The translations under genes and the position numbers were made by a program. A stretch of DNA of 64,000 nucleotides, from positions 744,001 to 808,000 of the forward strand of contig NZ_NEVT01000003.1 of assembly GCF_002261345.1 (NCBI RefSeq), written 5' to 3'. The notes beneath the pieces were generated by a model. That model worked only from the letters and a program-made list of their open reading frames with translations, was not told the origin of the DNA and did not search any database. Shown here in pieces: positions 1-11,890 of this stretch. This DNA is from Bordetella genomosp. 2. GTDB lineage: Bacteria; Pseudomonadota; Gammaproteobacteria; Burkholderiales; Burkholderiaceae_B. How positions within the stretch are numbered: position 1 is the first letter of the stretch; every line of letters begins with the position of its first letter.

Positions 1-1
1 G

Positions 2-1708
2 CTGCGCAACGTCTACACCGCGGCCGACCTGGGCCAGGCCCTGGCCCTGCGCGCCACCCTGCCGCCCGGCGCGGCCTGCGTGGTCAAGGCCGGCCACGTG
101 GTCGATGCCCATAGCGTGCGCTTCTACGCGCCCGACTCCGAACAGGCCGGCCTGCTGGCGCGCCAGCAGGAGATCGAGAACCTGCAGCGCGAGATCAAGG
201 CGCAGCAGCTCATCGCCGACCAGGCGCGCGCCGCCGTGGCGCGCGCCGAGGCCGCCTGGCAGCAGGTGTCGCAGGCGGTCGCCCCGGCGCGCCAGCGCGT
301 GGCCGAGGTGACGCGCCGCGTGCACGACATCCAGCTCGAACATTCGCGCCTGCAGCAGCAGGCCGAGCAGTCCGGCGAACGCGCCGCGCGCCTGCGCCAG
401 GACCTCGAAGAAATCGCGGCGCACGAAGAAGATCTGCGCGCCACCCGCGAAGAGGCCGAGGCCCGCTTCGAGACACTCGACGCCGAGCTGGCGGAACATC
501 AGTCCCGCTTCGCCGATGCCGAGATCGCCGGCGAAGACCTGGCCGCCCAGGCCGAGGCGGCGCGCGCGCGCCTGCGCGAACTGGAGCGGGCCGCCCAGGA
601 GGCCGAATTCGCCGAGCGCGGCATCCAGTCGCGCATCGCCGACCTGCAGCGCAACCGCCAGCTGGCGGCCGAACAGAGCCAGCGCGCCGCGGCCGAGCTG
701 GAGCAATTGCAGCTCGAACTGGCCGAGCTCGACGCCTCGGCCTCGCAGGCGGGCCTGCAAGATGCCCTGGAACTGCGCGCCGAGCGCGAGGAAGCCCTGT
801 CGCGGGCGCGCCAGGAACTGGACAACCTGTCGGCCCTGCTGCGCGGCGCCGACGAAGACCGCATGCAGCAGGAGCGCGCGCTGGAGCCGCTGCGCGCGCG
901 CATCACCGAACTGCAACTGCAGGAGCAGGCCGCCCGCCTGGCCGAGCAGCAGTTCACCGAGCAGCTCGAGGCCCGCGAGGTCGATCGCGAGGCGCTGGCG
1001 CGCGAGCTGGCCGACATGCCGGACGAATGGCGCCGCGCCAACTGGCTGCAGTCCGAGGTGGGCCGCATTTCGCGCCAGATCGACGGGCTGGGGTCGGTCA
1101 ACCTGGCCGCCCTCGACGAACTGAACACCTCGCGCGAACGCAAGGAATTCCTCGATTCGCAGCAGCAGGACCTGCTGACCGCCATCGAGACGCTGGAAGA
1201 CGCCATCCGCAAGATCGACCGCGAGACGCGCGAATTGCTGCAGGCCACCTTCGATACGGTCAATGGCCATTTCGGCGAGCTGTTCCCCAAGCTGTTCGGC
1301 GGCGGCGAGGCCAAGCTGACCATGACCGGCGACGAGATCCTCGATGCCGGCGTGCAGGTCATGGCGCAGCCGCCGGGCAAGCGCAACAGCACCATCCACC
1401 TGCTGTCGGGCGGCGAAAAGGCGCTGACGGCCACGGCATTGGTGTTTGCCCTGTTCAAGCTGAACCCCGCGCCGTTCTGCCTGCTCGACGAGGTCGATGC
1501 GCCGCTGGACGACGCCAATACCGAACGCTACGCCAACCTGGTCAGCAGCATGAGCGAGCAGACGCAGTTCCTGTTCATCTCGCACAACAAGATCGCCATG
1601 CAGATGGCCAAGCAGCTGGTCGGCGTTACCATGCAAGAGCAAGGGGTTTCGCGTATCGTTGCCGTAGACATTGATTCGGCCGTGCAAATGGCCGCCGAAG
1701 CCGCATAA
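2..1708 (+). CDS. smc: Chromosome partition protein SMC, C-terminal part (5' end outside window)
   Basis: The open frame runs in from the window edge with no start, so only the C-terminal half or so is present. SMC is the ATPase that condenses and organises the chromosome with ScpA/ScpB. The first residues belong to the end of the hinge region. They are followed by a very long heptad-rich coiled coil (about residues 40-420, rich in E, A, Q, L and R). The C-terminal head carries the ABC signature LLSGGEKAL and the Walker [14 protein letters not shown], then FISHNK. The Walker A half of the head lies upstream of the window. The gene is followed 44 bp later by zipA and then ligA, a usual betaproteobacterial order. 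Identity is secure; completeness cannot be judged. Confidence 0.95.
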   Translation: MRNVYTAADLGQALALRATLPPGAACVVKAGHVVDAHSVRFYAPDSEQAGLLARQQEIENLQREIKAQQLIADQARAAVARAEAAWQQVSQAVAPARQRVAEVTRRVHDIQLEHSRLQQQAEQSGERAARLRQDLEEIAAHEEDLRATREEAEARFETLDAELAEHQSRFADAEIAGEDLAAQAEAARARLRELERAAQEAEFAERGIQSRIADLQRNRQLAAEQSQRAAAELEQLQLELAELDASASQAGLQDALELRAEREEALSRARQELDNLSALLRGADEDRMQQERALEPLRARITELQLQEQAARLAEQQFTEQLEAREVDREALARELADMPDEWRRANWLQSEVGRISRQIDGLGSVNLAALDELNTSRERKEFLDSQQQDLLTAIETLEDAIRKIDRETRELLQATFDTVNGHFGELFPKLFGGGEAKLTMTGDEILDAGVQVMAQPPGKRNSTIHLLSGGEKALTATALVFALFKLNPAPFCLLDEVDAPLDDANTERYANLVSSMSEQTQFLFISHNKIAMQMAKQLVGVTMQEQGVSRIVAVDIDSAVQMAAEAA

Positions 1709-1752
1709 ACCAATTATCGAATGGCGCCGTCCCGCCGGCGCAGGATTGACAC

Positions 1753-4898
<3,146 letters not shown>

Positions 4899-4907
4899 CT
4901 TGGACTA

Positions 4908-4920
4908 GGTGCCTGACACC
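4908..4920 (+). repeat. GGTGCCTGACACC short palindromic repeat
   Basis: One copy of the 13-bp near-palindrome GGTGYCWGRCACC, nine bases after the ligA stop. Related copies occur at 9099, 9149, 47334, 47361, 47410 and 47450. See the repeat finding. Confidence 0.6.
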
Positions 4921-4959
4921 GAAGTGTGCAGCCACTGTCTCGATGATGCGGCCAGAAGC

Positions 4960-4988
4960 AAGAATGCCCGCGCAATGCGGGCATTCTT
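4960..4988. terminator. Bidirectional intrinsic terminator between ligA and the parvulin gene
   Basis: A perfect 12-bp stem (4960-4971 with 4977-4988) closes a 5-base loop. The outer end of the stem is A/T-rich (AAGAAT / ATTCTT), so the RNA ends in a weak U-rich arm in either direction. It sits between the convergent ligA (plus) and par27 (minus) genes and can serve both. Confidence 0.75.
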
Positions 4989-5009
4989 GTGTGGGCGCGA
5001 CGCGGCGGA

Positions 5010-5786
5010 TTACTTGATCGTGGCCTTTTCGCGCAGTTCTTTCTGGTAGTCCGACAGCGTCTGCTGGCGCAGCATTTCTTCGAGCTGCGGGCGCACCTGG
5101 TCGAGCGGCGGGAATTCCACCGGGCGGGTGTCCTCGACCTGGATGACGTGCCAGCCGAATTGCGTCTGCACCGGCTTGTCGGCCAGCTGGCCCTTCTTCA
5201 GGCTGCTGACGGTGTCGGCGAACGGCTTGACGTAGTTGGTGGGCGCGGCCCAGCCCAGGTCGCCGCCATTGGCGGCGCTGCCCGGGTCCTTGGAGTTCTT
5301 CTTGGCCAGGTCGGCGAACTTGCCCTTGTTGCTCTTTACCTGGGCCAGCAGGTCGTTGGCGGTTTTCTCGTCTTCGACCAGGATGTGGCGGACCTTGTAT
5401 TCCATCTTGCCGGCCTGCTGCTGCTTGACCTTGTCGTACTCGGCCTGCACCTGCTTGTCGGAGACCGGGTGCTTCTGCAGGTAGTCGGCCATCAGGGCGC
5501 GCACCAGGATGCCCTGGCGGGCCAGTTCGATCTCGGTCTGCACGTCGGGCTGCTTGGCGATGCCGTCTTTCTCGGCCGCTTGCACGAACACCTGGCGGTT
5601 GATCATTTCCTGCTTGACCTGCTCGCGCAGCTGCGGAGAGTCGGTGGCGCCCTGGCTGACCAGCAGCTTGACGAACTGATCCAGTTCCTGCTGCGAGATG
5701 GCCTTGCCGTTGACCGTGGCGACGTTCTGCGCGAAGGCGGGCAGCGCGACCGCGCAAGCCGCGGCCAGCATCACGATGCGTTTCAT
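5010..5786 (-). CDS. par27: Periplasmic parvulin-type peptidyl-prolyl isomerase/chaperone, Par27-like
   Basis: 258 aa. An N-terminal signal peptide (MKRIVMLAAACAVALPAFAQ, cleavage after AFA-Q) sends it to the periplasm. Residues 20-125 form a SurA/PrsA-like helical chaperone region, followed by a single parvulin domain (about 130-220) with family landmarks VRHILVEDE, GGDLGW and FGWHVIQVED. The size and architecture match Par27, described in B. pertussis as a prototype of small SurA-like parvulins that assist outer-membrane protein biogenesis. It is the first gene of a minus-strand group, convergent with ligA. The assignment to Par27 rests on my memory of the family; the parvulin call itself is certain. 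Confidence 0.9.
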   Translation of the reverse strand: MKRIVMLAAACAVALPAFAQNVATVNGKAISQQELDQFVKLLVSQGATDSPQLREQVKQEMINRQVFVQAAEKDGIAKQPDVQTEIELARQGILVRALMADYLQKHPVSDKQVQAEYDKVKQQQAGKMEYKVRHILVEDEKTANDLLAQVKSNKGKFADLAKKNSKDPGSAANGGDLGWAAPTNYVKPFADTVSSLKKGQLADKPVQTQFGWHVIQVEDTRPVEFPPLDQVRPQLEEMLRQQTLSDYQKELREKATIK

Positions 5787-5804
5787 GGGAATCCTTTAAT
5801 GCCG

Positions 5805-6074
5805 TTACTGGGGAGCTTGGGCGTCTAGCGCAAGCGCATGGATGGGATGAGGGATCAAATCGTGCAAAAGATCATACACCAGGCGATGACGGGCCACGGG
5901 CGACAGGCCGGCAAAGCGCGCGGCCACGATGTGCACATGGTAGTGGCCGGCGCCGCCCTGCGCGCCGGCATGGCCGGCGTGCAGGTGGGAGTCGTCGCGG
6001 ATGTCCAGGGCGATGGGGTCGAGCGCCGCCAGGCGCGCGCGGATGAGTTCGATGCGGTCGGTGTGGTCAGGCAT
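5805..6074 (-). CDS. BolA family protein
   Basis: 89 aa. BolA proteins partner monothiol glutaredoxins in Fe-S/iron trafficking and some bind DNA. Family signs are the N-terminal helix IELIRARLAALDP, the conserved DDSHLHAGHAG segment (His ligands), HYHVHIVAARFAGLSPVARHRLVYDLL, and the short C-terminal His-containing tail PHPIHALALDA. I chose the ATG at 6074, which begins at the family N terminus; the frame continues upstream only as a shadow of yciB/msrB. The gene lies 23 bp after yciB and 18 bp before par27, so msrB-yciB-bolA-par27 probably share transcripts. Confidence 0.85.
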   Translation of the reverse strand: MPDHTDRIELIRARLAALDPIALDIRDDSHLHAGHAGAQGGAGHYHVHIVAARFAGLSPVARHRLVYDLLHDLIPHPIHALALDAQAPQ

Positions 6075-6097
6075 GGAAATGGCGATGAAGCGGCGGG

Positions 6098-6670
6098 TCA
6101 GTCTTTGCCGGTGTCGTTGCCGGCCTCGGATTGGCGCGGCTGCTGGATGTGGCGGCCCAGCCACACCGATTGGCCGATCACGAAGGCTACCAGCAGGCCC
6201 ATCAGGCCGAACACCTTGAAGTTGACCCACTGCGATTCGGTGAAATGCCCGGAGAACGCGACATACAGGTTGATGGCGCCGGCCGCCAGGAAGAACAGCG
6301 CCCAGCTCAGGTTGAGCTTGTCCCAGGCGTGATCGGGCAATTCGACCTGCGTGCCGAGCAGGCGCCGCATGAGGTTGCGGCCGAACAGGCGCGCGCCCAG
6401 CAGCGCCCCGCCGAACAGCCAGTACAGCACGGTGGGCTTCCACTTGATGAAGACGTCGCTGTGCAGCCACAGGGTGGCGCCGCCGAAGATGACGATGACC
6501 GACAGGTTGATCCAGTGGGTGGCCTCGATGTGCTTGCCGGTGACGCGCAGCCATATGAACTGGGCGACCGAGGCGGCGATGGCCACCGCCGTGGCGGTAT
6601 AGATGTCGGCGAACCGGTAGGCGACGAAGAACAGGATCAGCGGGAAGAGGTCGAACAGGAATTTCTTCAT
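6098..6670 (-). CDS. yciB: Inner membrane septation protein A (YciB/IspZ family)
   Basis: 190 aa. A small polytopic inner-membrane protein of the YciB/IspA family, linked to cell envelope maintenance and septation. The sequence opens MKKFLFDLFPLILFFVAY, typical of the family. It has about five hydrophobic segments (roughly 7-24, 25-45, 52-69, 80-97, 120-140, 150-170) and a short charged C-terminal tail. The start codon directly abuts the msrB stop codon. Length agrees with the family (about 180 aa). Confidence 0.92.
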   Translation of the reverse strand: MKKFLFDLFPLILFFVAYRFADIYTATAVAIAASVAQFIWLRVTGKHIEATHWINLSVIVIFGGATLWLHSDVFIKWKPTVLYWLFGGALLGARLFGRNLMRRLLGTQVELPDHAWDKLNLSWALFFLAAGAINLYVAFSGHFTESQWVNFKVFGLMGLLVAFVIGQSVWLGRHIQQPRQSEAGNDTGKD

Positions 6671-7069
6671 TCAGTCTTCGAGCGGTTCGAATTTGAGCGA
6701 CAGCGAGTTGATGCAGTAGCGCAGCCCGGTGGGCTCGGGGCCGTCGGGGAAGACGTGGCCGAGGTGGGCGTCGCAGATATTGCACAGCACTTCGGTGCGG
6801 ATCATGCCGTGCGAGGTGTCGCGTTCTTCGCGCACCCGGGCCGGATCGATGGGTTCGAAATAGCTGGGCCAGCCGCAGCCGGCATCGAACTTGGTGTCGG
6901 AGGCGAACAGGGGGGTGCCGCAGCCCACGCAGCGGTATATGCCGTGGGTGGTGGTGTTCCAGTAACGGCCGGTGAAGGCGCGTTCGGTGCCTTTCTGGCG
7001 CACCACGGCGTATTCTTCGGGCGTGAGCTGGGCGCGCCATTCGGCGTCGGTTTTGCGTACTTTTTCCAT
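6671..7069 (-). CDS. msrB: Peptide methionine-(R)-S-oxide reductase MsrB
   Basis: 132 aa. Reduces the R epimer of methionine sulfoxide in proteins, using thioredoxin. The structural zinc ligands are C47-x2-C50 (RCVGC) and C96-x2-C99 (LCNIC). The catalytic Cys119 is in GLRYCINS, and Cys65 in DAGCGWPSY can act as the resolving cysteine. The start at 7069 ([11 protein letters not shown]) fits the family N terminus; the longer frame upstream is antisense to bioM. It is the first gene of the minus-strand group, 52 bp from the divergent bioM. A second, periplasmic methionine sulfoxide repair system (msrPQ) lies at the other end of the window. Confidence 0.96.
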   Translation of the reverse strand: MEKVRKTDAEWRAQLTPEEYAVVRQKGTERAFTGRYWNTTTHGIYRCVGCGTPLFASDTKFDAGCGWPSYFEPIDPARVREERDTSHGMIRTEVLCNICDAHLGHVFPDGPEPTGLRYCINSLSLKFEPLED

Positions 7070-7121
7070 ATGCACTCTTGGAGTCCCGTTCCGCGAAATG
7101 GTTCGGGCATAATCCGACCCC

Positions 7122-7799
7122 ATGTTAATCGAGTTTGACCAGGCGGTTGTTTCCACGCCCCATTCCCAGGCGCTGCGCGGGGTCAGCCTGACCCTGGCGC
7201 AGCGGCGCATCGGTGTGGTCGGCCCGAACGGGGCCGGCAAGAGCACCCTGGCCAAGCTGCTCAATGGCCTGGTGCTGCCGACCGCCGGGCGGGTCACGGT
7301 GGATGGCCTGGACACCCGGCGCGAGCTGAAGGCCGTGCGCCGCCGGGTGGGGTTCGTATTCCAGAACCCGGAAAACCAGATCGTCTATCCCATCGTACGC
7401 GAAGACATGGCGTTCGGCCTGAAAAACCGCGGCCTGGACGGGGCCGAATGCGCCCGGCGCGTCCAGGCCAGCCTGGCGCGGCTGGGGGTGGACCACCTGG
7501 CCGACCGGGCCAGCCACACCTTGTCCGGGGGCGAGTGCCAACTGGTGGCGCTGGCCGCGGTGCTGGTCATGGAGCCCGCCCTGGTGGTGTTCGACGAGCC
7601 GACCACCCAGCTGGACCTGCGCAACCGCAACCGGGTGGCCCGCGCCATTGCCGAGCTCGACCGGCCGGCCGTGGTGGTGAGCCACGACCTGGACCTGCTG
7701 CAGGATTTCGAGCGCGTGCTGGTCGTGGTGGATGGCCGCATTGCTGCCGACGACGCGCCCGGCGCGGCGCTGCGCTGGTATCGCGAGCACTGCGCATGA
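7122..7799 (+). CDS. bioM: Biotin ECF transporter ATP-binding protein BioM
   Basis: 225 aa. ABC ATPase of the energy-coupling-factor type that powers vitamin uptake. Walker A is [10 protein letters not shown] (about 33-42), the Q-loop is FQNPENQIV (the ECF-typical NPxxQ), the signature is [12 protein letters not shown], Walker B is [12 protein letters not shown] and the switch histidine is in VVSHDLD. It is followed by bioN (4-base overlap, ATGA) and bioY, which fixes the substrate as biotin. Ordinary ECF modules carry two ATPases; biotin BioMNY has one. It may supply the biotin carboxylases of this window, but that is inference. Confidence 0.93.
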   Translation: MLIEFDQAVVSTPHSQALRGVSLTLAQRRIGVVGPNGAGKSTLAKLLNGLVLPTAGRVTVDGLDTRRELKAVRRRVGFVFQNPENQIVYPIVREDMAFGLKNRGLDGAECARRVQASLARLGVDHLADRASHTLSGGECQLVALAAVLVMEPALVVFDEPTTQLDLRNRNRVARAIAELDRPAVVVSHDLDLLQDFERVLVVVDGRIAADDAPGAALRWYREHCA

Positions 7800-8392
7800 T
7801 GATCGAACCTTTGTACGTGCGCGGCCGCAGTCCGTTGCACCGGCTGCCGGCGGCCCTCAAGCTGGCGGCGCTGGTGGCGGCCGGCGCCGGCCTGTTCCTG
7901 GTGCGCGACCCGCGCCTGCTGGGCGTGGCCGCGGGGGTGGCGGGCCTGTTGGTCTGGTCGACCGGAGCGGGCGCGGCGGCCTTGTGGCGCCAGACGCGCG
8001 GGCTGCTGTGGGTGCTGGCCGCGATCGGCTTGTTCGCGGGCCTGTTCCAGGGCTGGCTGCACGCGCTGGGCGTGCTGCTGCGCATTGTGGCGCTGGTGGG
8101 GCTGGCCTTGGCGGTGACGCTGTCGACCCGCAGTTCCGATTTGATCGCCGTCTGCGAGCGCGCCTTGTTGCCGTTGCAGCGGCTCGGCCTGCTGGACGCC
8201 GGCAAGGTCGCCCTGGCCCTGGCGCTGGCCCTGCGCTTCGTGCCGGAGATCTGGCGGCATTTCCAGGAGATCCGCGAGGCGCAGGCGGCGCGCGGGCTGG
8301 CGCGCCATCCGCTGGCCCTGGTGGTGCCGCTGGTGGTGCGCACGCTCAAGCGGGCCGACGAAATCGCCCAGGCGATCGATGCGCGCAGTTGA
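7796..8392 (+). CDS. bioN: Biotin ECF transporter transmembrane (T) component BioN
   Basis: 198 aa. Membrane scaffold of the biotin ECF transporter that couples BioM hydrolysis to BioY. It has several hydrophobic segments in the first 130 residues, then the cytoplasmic coupling helices with the two T-component signature triplets, ARG in QAARGLAR and ARS at the extreme C terminus (AQAIDARS). The start at 7796 overlaps the bioM stop. Identity follows from the signature motifs and the bioM/bioY neighbours. Confidence 0.92.
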   Translation: MMIEPLYVRGRSPLHRLPAALKLAALVAAGAGLFLVRDPRLLGVAAGVAGLLVWSTGAGAAALWRQTRGLLWVLAAIGLFAGLFQGWLHALGVLLRIVALVGLALAVTLSTRSSDLIAVCERALLPLQRLGLLDAGKVALALALALRFVPEIWRHFQEIREAQAARGLARHPLALVVPLVVRTLKRADEIAQAIDARS

Positions 8393-8452
8393 GTGGCCGG
8401 CGCCCGCCGGCCGTGTTTGCTTTCCCGACGACGTTCCGACCAGGAGCCTTCG

Positions 8453-9019
8453 ATGAAAACCAGAGATGTCGTGCTGATTGCCTTGTTCGCCGCGCTGATC
8501 GTGGTGCTGAGCCTGATGCCGCCGATCCCGCTGCCCGCCATCCCGGTGCCGGTGACCCTGCAGACCCTCGGCACGATGCTGGCCGGCGCCATGCTCGGGC
8601 CGTTGCGCGGGGGCCTGGCCTGCCTGCTGTACCTGGTGCTGGCGGCCATCGGCCTGCCGGTGCTGCCGGGTGGACGGGGCGGCCTGGGGGTGTTTTTCGG
8701 GCCGACCGGCGGGTTCCTGGTGGGCATGGCGCTGGGGGCCGTGGCGACCGGCTGGCTGGCGCGCCGCGCGGCCGCCCGCGTGCAGCACGGCGGGCTCGCG
8801 GTGGCGGCGTATGCGGCGGCGTGCGTGGCGGGGGGCATTCTATTGGTATACGCGGTCGGCGTGCCCTGGCTGGCGGCGGTGACGCAGATGGAACCGGGCA
8901 AGGCGGCGCTGGCGGTGGCGGCTTTCGTGCCGGGCGACCTGATCAAGGCCGTGGTGGCCGGCTGGGTGGCATGGCGGGTGGAGCGGGTGTGGCCGCTGCT
9001 CCGGGAATCCCCTTACTGA
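8453..9019 (+). CDS. bioY: Biotin transporter substrate-binding S component BioY
   Basis: 188 aa. The membrane-embedded subunit that binds biotin. It has about six hydrophobic segments. Family motifs are the N-terminal MPPIPLPAIPVPVTLQTLGTM (shortened: PVPVTLQTLG), PLRGG, YLVLAAIGLPVLPGGRGG and GPTGGFLVG, and the C-terminal PGDLIKAVVA. The ATG at 8453 is preceded by a good Shine-Dalgarno (AGGAG at about 8442-8446). It is separated from bioN by 60 bp, so it may be translated independently although it is probably co-transcribed. Confidence 0.94.
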   Translation: MKTRDVVLIALFAALIVVLSLMPPIPLPAIPVPVTLQTLGTMLAGAMLGPLRGGLACLLYLVLAAIGLPVLPGGRGGLGVFFGPTGGFLVGMALGAVATGWLARRAAARVQHGGLAVAAYAAACVAGGILLVYAVGVPWLAAVTQMEPGKAALAVAAFVPGDLIKAVVAGWVAWRVERVWPLLRESPY

Positions 9020-9098
9020 CGCGTATCTGCAAACTCGGCAAGATTCGCCATTATCAAATGCGTTCGATTTTGCTCGGAGCTGGATTTCCGCGCAGGTA

Positions 9099-9111
9099 GG
9101 TGTCAGACACC
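9099..9111 (+). repeat. GGTGTCAGACACC short palindromic repeat
   Basis: Near-perfect 13-bp palindrome with a central CAG. It faces a CTG-centred copy 37 bp away, so the pair is in inverted orientation. Confidence 0.7.
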
Positions 9112-9148
9112 CCACATACAGTCGTGCTTGGGGAGCCGACGTGGACGG

Positions 9149-9161
9149 GGTGTCTGACACC
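9149..9161 (-). repeat. GGTGTCTGACACC short palindromic repeat
   Basis: Reverse complement of the copy at 9099-9111. A decayed copy (GGGCCTGACATC) lies about 33 bp further on. Confidence 0.7.
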
Positions 9162-9222
9162 GGACGGATGGAGCAGCCGACGGTACGCACGAGGGGCCTG
9201 ACATCGCTATGAGACACTGCGA

Positions 9223-9349
9223 GCCCGCGCGTGCCGGCGGGGCCCGGGCGGCCAGTTGGAGCGAGGGCAGCCCCGCAGGGGCCGAGGGCGCCTGGTGGCG
9301 CGCCCGAGCCGAGCGACGTGGCCGCCGGGTCCCGCCGGCACGCGCGGGC
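9223..9349. repeat. 127-bp element with long imperfect inverted repeat arms
   Basis: The arm at 9223-9254 is matched by the reverse complement of 9319-9349: one G/A mismatch and one single-base indel in about 31 bp. The 64-bp interior contains further self-complementary runs, such as CCCC GCA GGGG near 9271-9281 and GGGCGC / GCGCCC near 9285-9305. The whole could fold as a cruciform or a structured RNA. There is no U-tract, so it is not a standard terminator, and there is no coding capacity. Confidence 0.65.
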
Positions 9350-9547
9350 GCCTCAAGAACTCAAGGACTCAAACACCTATAAGCAAGCAGACCAACGCCA
9401 ACTCACTACACTAGGGAAGTCACGGGGTTTTATTTGAGGGGTATTTGATACACTTCAAGGCCGTTTAAGCATTTTTCTGTATGACGTTCAACCGGGCTCG
9501 GCGTACCCCGTCGGGGCAATAACAAGAGCCCTCACAGGAGACAACAA

Positions 9548-10714
9548 ATGACGCGCAAGCACTCCCGCTTGTCCGTGGCCGCCGCGGCCGTTGCCTTGAG
9601 CCTGCCGCTGCTCGCCGGCGCGCAGGTCAAGGTCGGTGTCACGGTCGCCAGCACCGGTCCCGCCGCTTCGCTGGGCATCCCCGAGCGTAATACCGTCGCC
9701 TTGCTGCCGACCGAAGTCGCCGGCCAGAAGATCGAATGGATCGTCCTGGACGATGCCACCGACATCACCCAGGCCGTGAAAAACTCCCGCAAGCTGGTTT
9801 CCGAGGACAAGGTGGACGTGCTGGTCGGCACGTCCGTCACGCCGGGCTCGCTGGCGATGGTCGACGTCGCCGCCGAGGCCAAGGTGCCGATGATCAGCGT
9901 GGCCGCCAGCGCCAAGATCGTCGAGCCGGTCGACGACAAGCGCCGCTGGGTGTTCAAGACGCCGCAGAACGATGCGCTGATGGCCAGCGCCCTGGCCGAC
10001 GCCCTGGTCAAGGCCAAGGTCAAGACCCTCGGCTTCATCGGCTTCGCCGACGCCTATGGCGACAGCTGGCTGGCCGTGATGCGCGACGCCCTCAAGGGCA
10101 AGGGCATCGAGATCACCGCCGTCGAGAAATACGGCCGCACCGATACCAGCGTCACCGGCCAGGTGCTCAAGCTGGTCAGCGCCAAGCCCGACGCCATCCT
10201 CATCGCCGGAGCCGGCACGCCGTCGGCCCTGCCGCAAAAAGAGCTGCGCGCCCGCAACTACCAGGGCACCATCTACCAGACCCACGGCGCCGCCAACAAC
10301 GACGTGCTGCGCGTCTGCGGCAAGGATTGCGAAGGCATGCTGCTGCCCGCCGGCCCGCTGCTGGTGGCCGAGCAACTGCCCGACAGCAACCCGGTGAAGA
10401 AATCGGCGCTGGCCTACACCCAGGCCTACGAGGCCAAGCATGGCGACGGTTCGACCAACACCTTCGGCGGCCATATGTGGGACGCGGGCCAGCTCATCGT
10501 GGCCGCGCTGCCCACCGCGCTCAAGAGCGGCGCCAAGCCCGGCACGCCCGAATTCCGCGCCGCCATGCGCGACGCGCTGGAAGGCATCAAGGACTTGCCC
10601 GCCTCGCAAGGGGTGTTCAACATGAGCCCCACCGATCACGCCGGCTTCGACGAGCGCTCGCGCGTCATGGTCAAGGTGGAAAACGGCAAGTGGGTGTATC
10701 AGCCCGACCTGTGA
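9548..10714 (+). CDS. Branched-chain/hydrophobic amino acid ABC transporter, periplasmic substrate-binding protein
   Basis: 388 aa. A type I periplasmic binding protein of the LivK/HAAT family (Peripla_BP_6). Signal peptide residues 1-25 (MTRKHSRLSVAAAAVALSLP, cut near LLAGA-QVKVG). The mature start KVGVTVASTGPAASLGIPERN and the GFIGFADAYGDSW segment are typical. A GGAG ribosome site (AGGAGACAACAA) precedes the ATG. It is the first gene of a transport operon with livH, a livM-livG fusion and livF. The true substrate cannot be read from sequence; amino acids and small aromatic or aliphatic acids are all known for this family. Confidence 0.9.
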   Translation: MTRKHSRLSVAAAAVALSLPLLAGAQVKVGVTVASTGPAASLGIPERNTVALLPTEVAGQKIEWIVLDDATDITQAVKNSRKLVSEDKVDVLVGTSVTPGSLAMVDVAAEAKVPMISVAASAKIVEPVDDKRRWVFKTPQNDALMASALADALVKAKVKTLGFIGFADAYGDSWLAVMRDALKGKGIEITAVEKYGRTDTSVTGQVLKLVSAKPDAILIAGAGTPSALPQKELRARNYQGTIYQTHGAANNDVLRVCGKDCEGMLLPAGPLLVAEQLPDSNPVKKSALAYTQAYEAKHGDGSTNTFGGHMWDAGQLIVAALPTALKSGAKPGTPEFRAAMRDALEGIKDLPASQGVFNMSPTDHAGFDERSRVMVKVENGKWVYQPDL

Positions 10715-10761
10715 CCGTATTGCCGCCGGCGTGGCGCCGCCGCCCCGCCGGCATCTCTGCG

Positions 10762-10781
10762 CACCGGCCGCCAGGCCGGTG
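10762..10781 (+). promoter_or_regulatory. Intercistronic stem-loop after the binding-protein gene
   Basis: An 8-bp stem CACCGGCC / GGCCGGTG around a GCCA loop, in the 134-bp gap between the binding protein and livH. There is no U-tract. Such hairpins often stabilise the mRNA of the abundant binding protein relative to the permease genes; that role is inferred. Confidence 0.5.
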
Positions 10782-10848
10782 TGTCGTATTCGCGGCATTG
10801 TCCGGAGCGGGGCCGGCGATGCCCGGAAACCCATAAGGTAGTGGTTCG

Positions 10849-11886
10849 ATGGATTTCTCTATAGCGCTGATCCTGCTGCAGGACGGCATCGTCAACGGTG
10901 CCATCTATGCACTGCTGGGCATGGCGCTGGTGCTGGTCTTCACCGTCACCCGTGTCATCTTCATTCCGCAGGGCGAGTTCGTGGCGTTCGGCGCCCTGAC
11001 GCTGGCCATGCTGGTCAATGGCCGCATTCCCGGCACTGCCTATCTGCTGCCGCTGCTGGGCGCCATCGTGCTGGTGCTGGAAATATTGCGCGCCCTGCGC
11101 ACCGGCAACTGGGGCGCGCTGCCCAAGGTGCTGGCGAGCTGCGTGGCGCTGCCGCTGGCGCTGCTGTGGCTGACCACTGCCTATGTGGGCAGCGACAACT
11201 CCCTGTGGCTCAACATGCTGCTTGCGCTGGTGCTCATCATCCCGATGGGGCCGATGGTGTACCGCATCGTCTACCAGCCGCTGGCCGAGGCATCGGTGCT
11301 GGTGCTGCTGATCGTGTCGGTGGCGGTGCATTTCGCGCTGACCGGGCTGGCGCTGGTGTTCTTCGGCGCCGAAGGCTGGCGCACTCCCGCCTTCGTGAGC
11401 GGCCAGGTCGAACTGGGCCCGGTGACGTGGTCGGCGCAGAGCCTGTTCGTGGTGGGCACTTGCGTGCTGCTCATCGTGGCGCTGTGGCTGTTCTTCGACA
11501 AGACCCTGTATGGGCGGGCGCTGCGCGCCACCGCGGTGAACCGCCGCGGCGCGCGCCTGGTGGGCATCAGCACCACCATGTCGGGCAGCCTGACCTTCAC
11601 GCTGGCGGTCGCCATCGGGGCCATGTCGGGCATGCTGATCGCGCCCATCACCACGGTTTATTACGACACTGGTTTCCTCATCGGCCTGAAGGGTTTCGTG
11701 GGAGCCATCATCGGCGGCCTGGGCAGCTACCCGGTGGCGGCCGCCGGCGCGGTGCTGGTCGGCGTGCTGGAGGCTTTCTCGTCGTTCTGGGCCAGCGCCT
11801 ACAAAGAAGTCATCGTGTTCACACTGATTATCCCGGTTCTGGTGTGGCGTTCGTTCGGCAGCCATCACGCCGACGACGAGGAGTGA
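10849..11886 (+). CDS. livH: Branched-chain amino acid ABC transporter permease LivH
   Basis: 345 aa. Inner-membrane permease with about eight hydrophobic segments. LivH-family features are the N-terminal [21 protein letters not shown] and [14 protein letters not shown], the EAA-like cytoplasmic segment [25 protein letters not shown], and [23 protein letters not shown]. It is longer than the usual 290-300 aa because of an extra stretch at about residues 65-125. It lies 4 bp before the permease-ATPase fusion. Confidence 0.93.
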   Translation: MDFSIALILLQDGIVNGAIYALLGMALVLVFTVTRVIFIPQGEFVAFGALTLAMLVNGRIPGTAYLLPLLGAIVLVLEILRALRTGNWGALPKVLASCVALPLALLWLTTAYVGSDNSLWLNMLLALVLIIPMGPMVYRIVYQPLAEASVLVLLIVSVAVHFALTGLALVFFGAEGWRTPAFVSGQVELGPVTWSAQSLFVVGTCVLLIVALWLFFDKTLYGRALRATAVNRRGARLVGISTTMSGSLTFTLAVAIGAMSGMLIAPITTVYYDTGFLIGLKGFVGAIIGGLGSYPVAAAGAVLVGVLEAFSSFWASAYKEVIVFTLIIPVLVWRSFGSHHADDEE

Positions 11887-11890
11887 TCCC

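Larger units (their letters stand above)
9020..9547. other. 528-bp gene-free spacer with repeats
   Basis: No credible gene lies between bioY and the next binding-protein gene. The spacer holds two copies of the GGTGTCWGACACC palindrome (9099-9111 and 9149-9161), a degraded third (about 9194-9206), and a GC-rich 127-bp element bounded by 31-32 bp inverted arms (9223-9349). From about 9350 the sequence turns A/T-rich and must contain the promoter and leader of the downstream ABC operon. I cannot choose a convincing -35/-10 pair there. Confidence 0.7.

Noticed and set aside
7070-7121. A regulator site (BirA- or BioR-like) in front of bioM
   Set aside because: The 52-bp gap shows no convincing dyad of either type; only a CATAAT-like -10 is visible.
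9231-9437. 68-aa open frame inside the inverted-repeat element
   Set aside because: No ribosome site, and the residues derive from the GC-rich repeat arms. It ends in unrelated A/T-rich DNA.
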